NCBI GenBank assembly: GCA_963830495.1 | Contig: CAWHMS010000002.1 | Coordinates: 992,001-1,056,000, forward strand | Source: CAWHMS01 sp963830495 | Lineage (GTDB): Bacteria > Actinomycetota > Actinomycetes > Propionibacteriales > Nocardioidaceae | Reading direction: 5' to 3' | Length of the DNA: 64,000 nucleotides | Shown: one piece after another, positions 63,139 through 64,000 of the stretch | Numbering within the stretch: the stretch's first letter is position 1 | How the letters are laid out: each line of letters opens with the position of its first letter | The notes under the pieces: generated by a model | Seen by the model: the letters and a program-made list of their open reading frames with translations, nothing else | Told to the model about the DNA's origin: nothing | Database searches by the model: none | Made by a program: the position numbers and the translations under genes

Positions 63139-63390
63139 GCCAACTTCACAATCGAGGGGGTCACCGGACGCCAGGCTCATGCGGGAGCGACATCAGGCAC
63201 CGGCGCCATGGACCGATACCCCGGAGCGCCGGCAGGCAGACGATATCAGCGGACCCTCGCTCCTCGAGCACCGCCGGGACCTGTCAGGCTTGGCATCAGG
63301 CCCCCTCGCTGGGCAGAATCGCTGCAGGCAGCAACGGCGCTGCTCCTTCGCCCTGCGCGGAGTCGCAAGGGGCGAGGTGGAAGGAGCCTG

Positions 63391-64000
63391 GTGGACACGG
63401 TAGGCCTGAAGCGGGCCGACGAGCGACCAGAGCCGGCCACCTCGGGTCGGCGGTCGCCGGCTGCCCAGTCGACGGCGCCGACGTCGGCGGATCCCGGCGC
63501 CCCGGCGGGCAGCCGATCCCGGGTCCAGGCTGTCCGGGCCTTCGCGGCACACCCGGTGCCGGTGGCCATCGGCACCGCCGCCGTGCTGCACCTGCTGTGG
63601 GTATGGCTGATCGCCAACGGGGGCGGTGATCTGGCGGCGCAGGACGCCTGGGCCGAGTTCGCTCGAACGCATCCCGACAGCGCGTACAACCTCGCGTGGT
63701 ACGGCGGCGTACACCCCGTCTCCTACAGCGTGATCTCGCCGTACATCATGGCGGCGCTCGGCGTCCGCACGACGATGATGCTGGCCGGCACGATCTCGGC
63801 CGGTTTGCTGGCTCTGCTGCTGGTGCGCAGCGATGCGATCAGACGCCCGATCTGGCCGGCGCTGTACGGCGCGTTCGCGTTGACCGCGAACGCCGTGTCC
63901 GGGCGGGTGACGTTCGGGCTCGGGCTGATGCTCGGGCTCGCGGCCCTGGCCGTGCTCTTCGCCTGGCCGGAGCGCTGGCGCTCGGACGAACTCCTGACCA
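63391..64000 (+). CDS. Polytopic membrane protein (GT-C/DUF2029-like), 5' part
   Basis: AAGGAG precedes GTG 63391, and the frame stays open to the right edge. The first 60 residues are soluble and Ala/Pro-rich. Then come AIGTAAVLHLLWVWLIA, GGGDLAAQDAWAEFARTHPD, YNLAWYGGVHPVSYSVISPY and MAALGVRTTMMLAGTISAGL. The loop with the Asp, Trp and HP residues after the first membrane segment recalls GT-C type polyprenyl-sugar glycosyltransferases. Similar proteins are often annotated as MFS transporters, which seems wrong. The end is missing. Confidence 0.75.
   Translation, partial: MDTVGLKRADERPEPATSGRRSPAAQSTAPTSADPGAPAGSRSRVQAVRAFAAHPVPVAIGTAAVLHLLWVWLIANGGGDLAAQDAWAEFARTHPDSAYNLAWYGGVHPVSYSVISPYIMAALGVRTTMMLAGTISAGLLALLLVRSDAIRRPIWPALYGAFALTANAVSGRVTFGLGLMLGLAALAVLFAWPERWRSDELLT

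Overview
The window is about 64 kb of high-GC DNA with dense coding on both strands, many GTG starts, Tat and lipoprotein export signals, F420-type oxidoreductases and an actinobacterial UPF0182 protein. This points to an actinobacterium, most likely of the Nocardioidaceae (Nocardioides-like); the genus is inferred from gene style only.

Left edge (1-4.25 kb): chromosomal backbone with the end of a PPA1309-type gene, a large UPF0182 membrane protein and a small duplicated-domain protein. An initiator tRNA-fMet gene with its own promoter and hairpin terminator follows at 4250-4323.

Integrated island (4289-16789): the last 36 bp of tRNA-fMet plus one base recur exactly at 16754-16789, so about 12.5 kb is bracketed as a mobile island. 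Just inside the tRNA lie a frameshifted excisionase and a truncated integrase; a piece of a second integrase lies at 9.9-10.2 kb. The cargo mixes intact genes (cupin, Tat multicopper oxidase, SDR, two TetR regulators, F420-type NADP reductase, flavodoxin, DUF4389, Ddn-like reductase, DUF402) with gene fragments (ABC permease, IS110, IS30, methyltransferase, aldo/keto reductase, DUF6326). A further degenerate tRNA-end copy at 18200-18232 suggests a second, decayed insertion in tandem.

18-26 kb: a broken LuxR-type gene divergent from an intact TPR-LuxR regulator, a flavoprotein monooxygenase/reductase, a RibD-like reductase, two membrane proteins (one a CPBP protease) and a conserved protein of unknown function.

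26.5-39.3 kb, sulfur and redox region: a sulfide:quinone oxidoreductase-like gene, a DsrC/TusE-like carrier and a DsrE-like protein form one operon. On the opposite strand lies a translationally coupled pair: a cNMP-domain histidine kinase and a response regulator fused to glutaredoxin-like and thioredoxin-reductase-like domains. A paralogue of the fusion with a degraded receiver lies at 37.5 kb. Between them is an ECF42-type sigma factor flanked by two DGPF/YciI proteins; both YciI genes are preceded by the same two-block promoter-like motif.

39-47 kb: a membrane-anchored unknown protein, an octopine/nopaline-type dehydrogenase, a sialidase-like lipoprotein and a complete molybdate operon (HTH-TOBE regulator, modA, modB, modC) with overlapping genes.

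47-64 kb: mostly secreted or membrane proteins: a TolB-like propeller, a metzincin-like protease, a rhodanese, a PIG-L deacetylase, a zinc carboxypeptidase, a secreted propeller, a very long propeller/NHL gene broken by roughly a dozen frameshifts, a PAP2/inositolphosphotransferase-like enzyme and the start of a polytopic membrane protein that runs off the window. No rRNA, CRISPR array or replication origin was seen.
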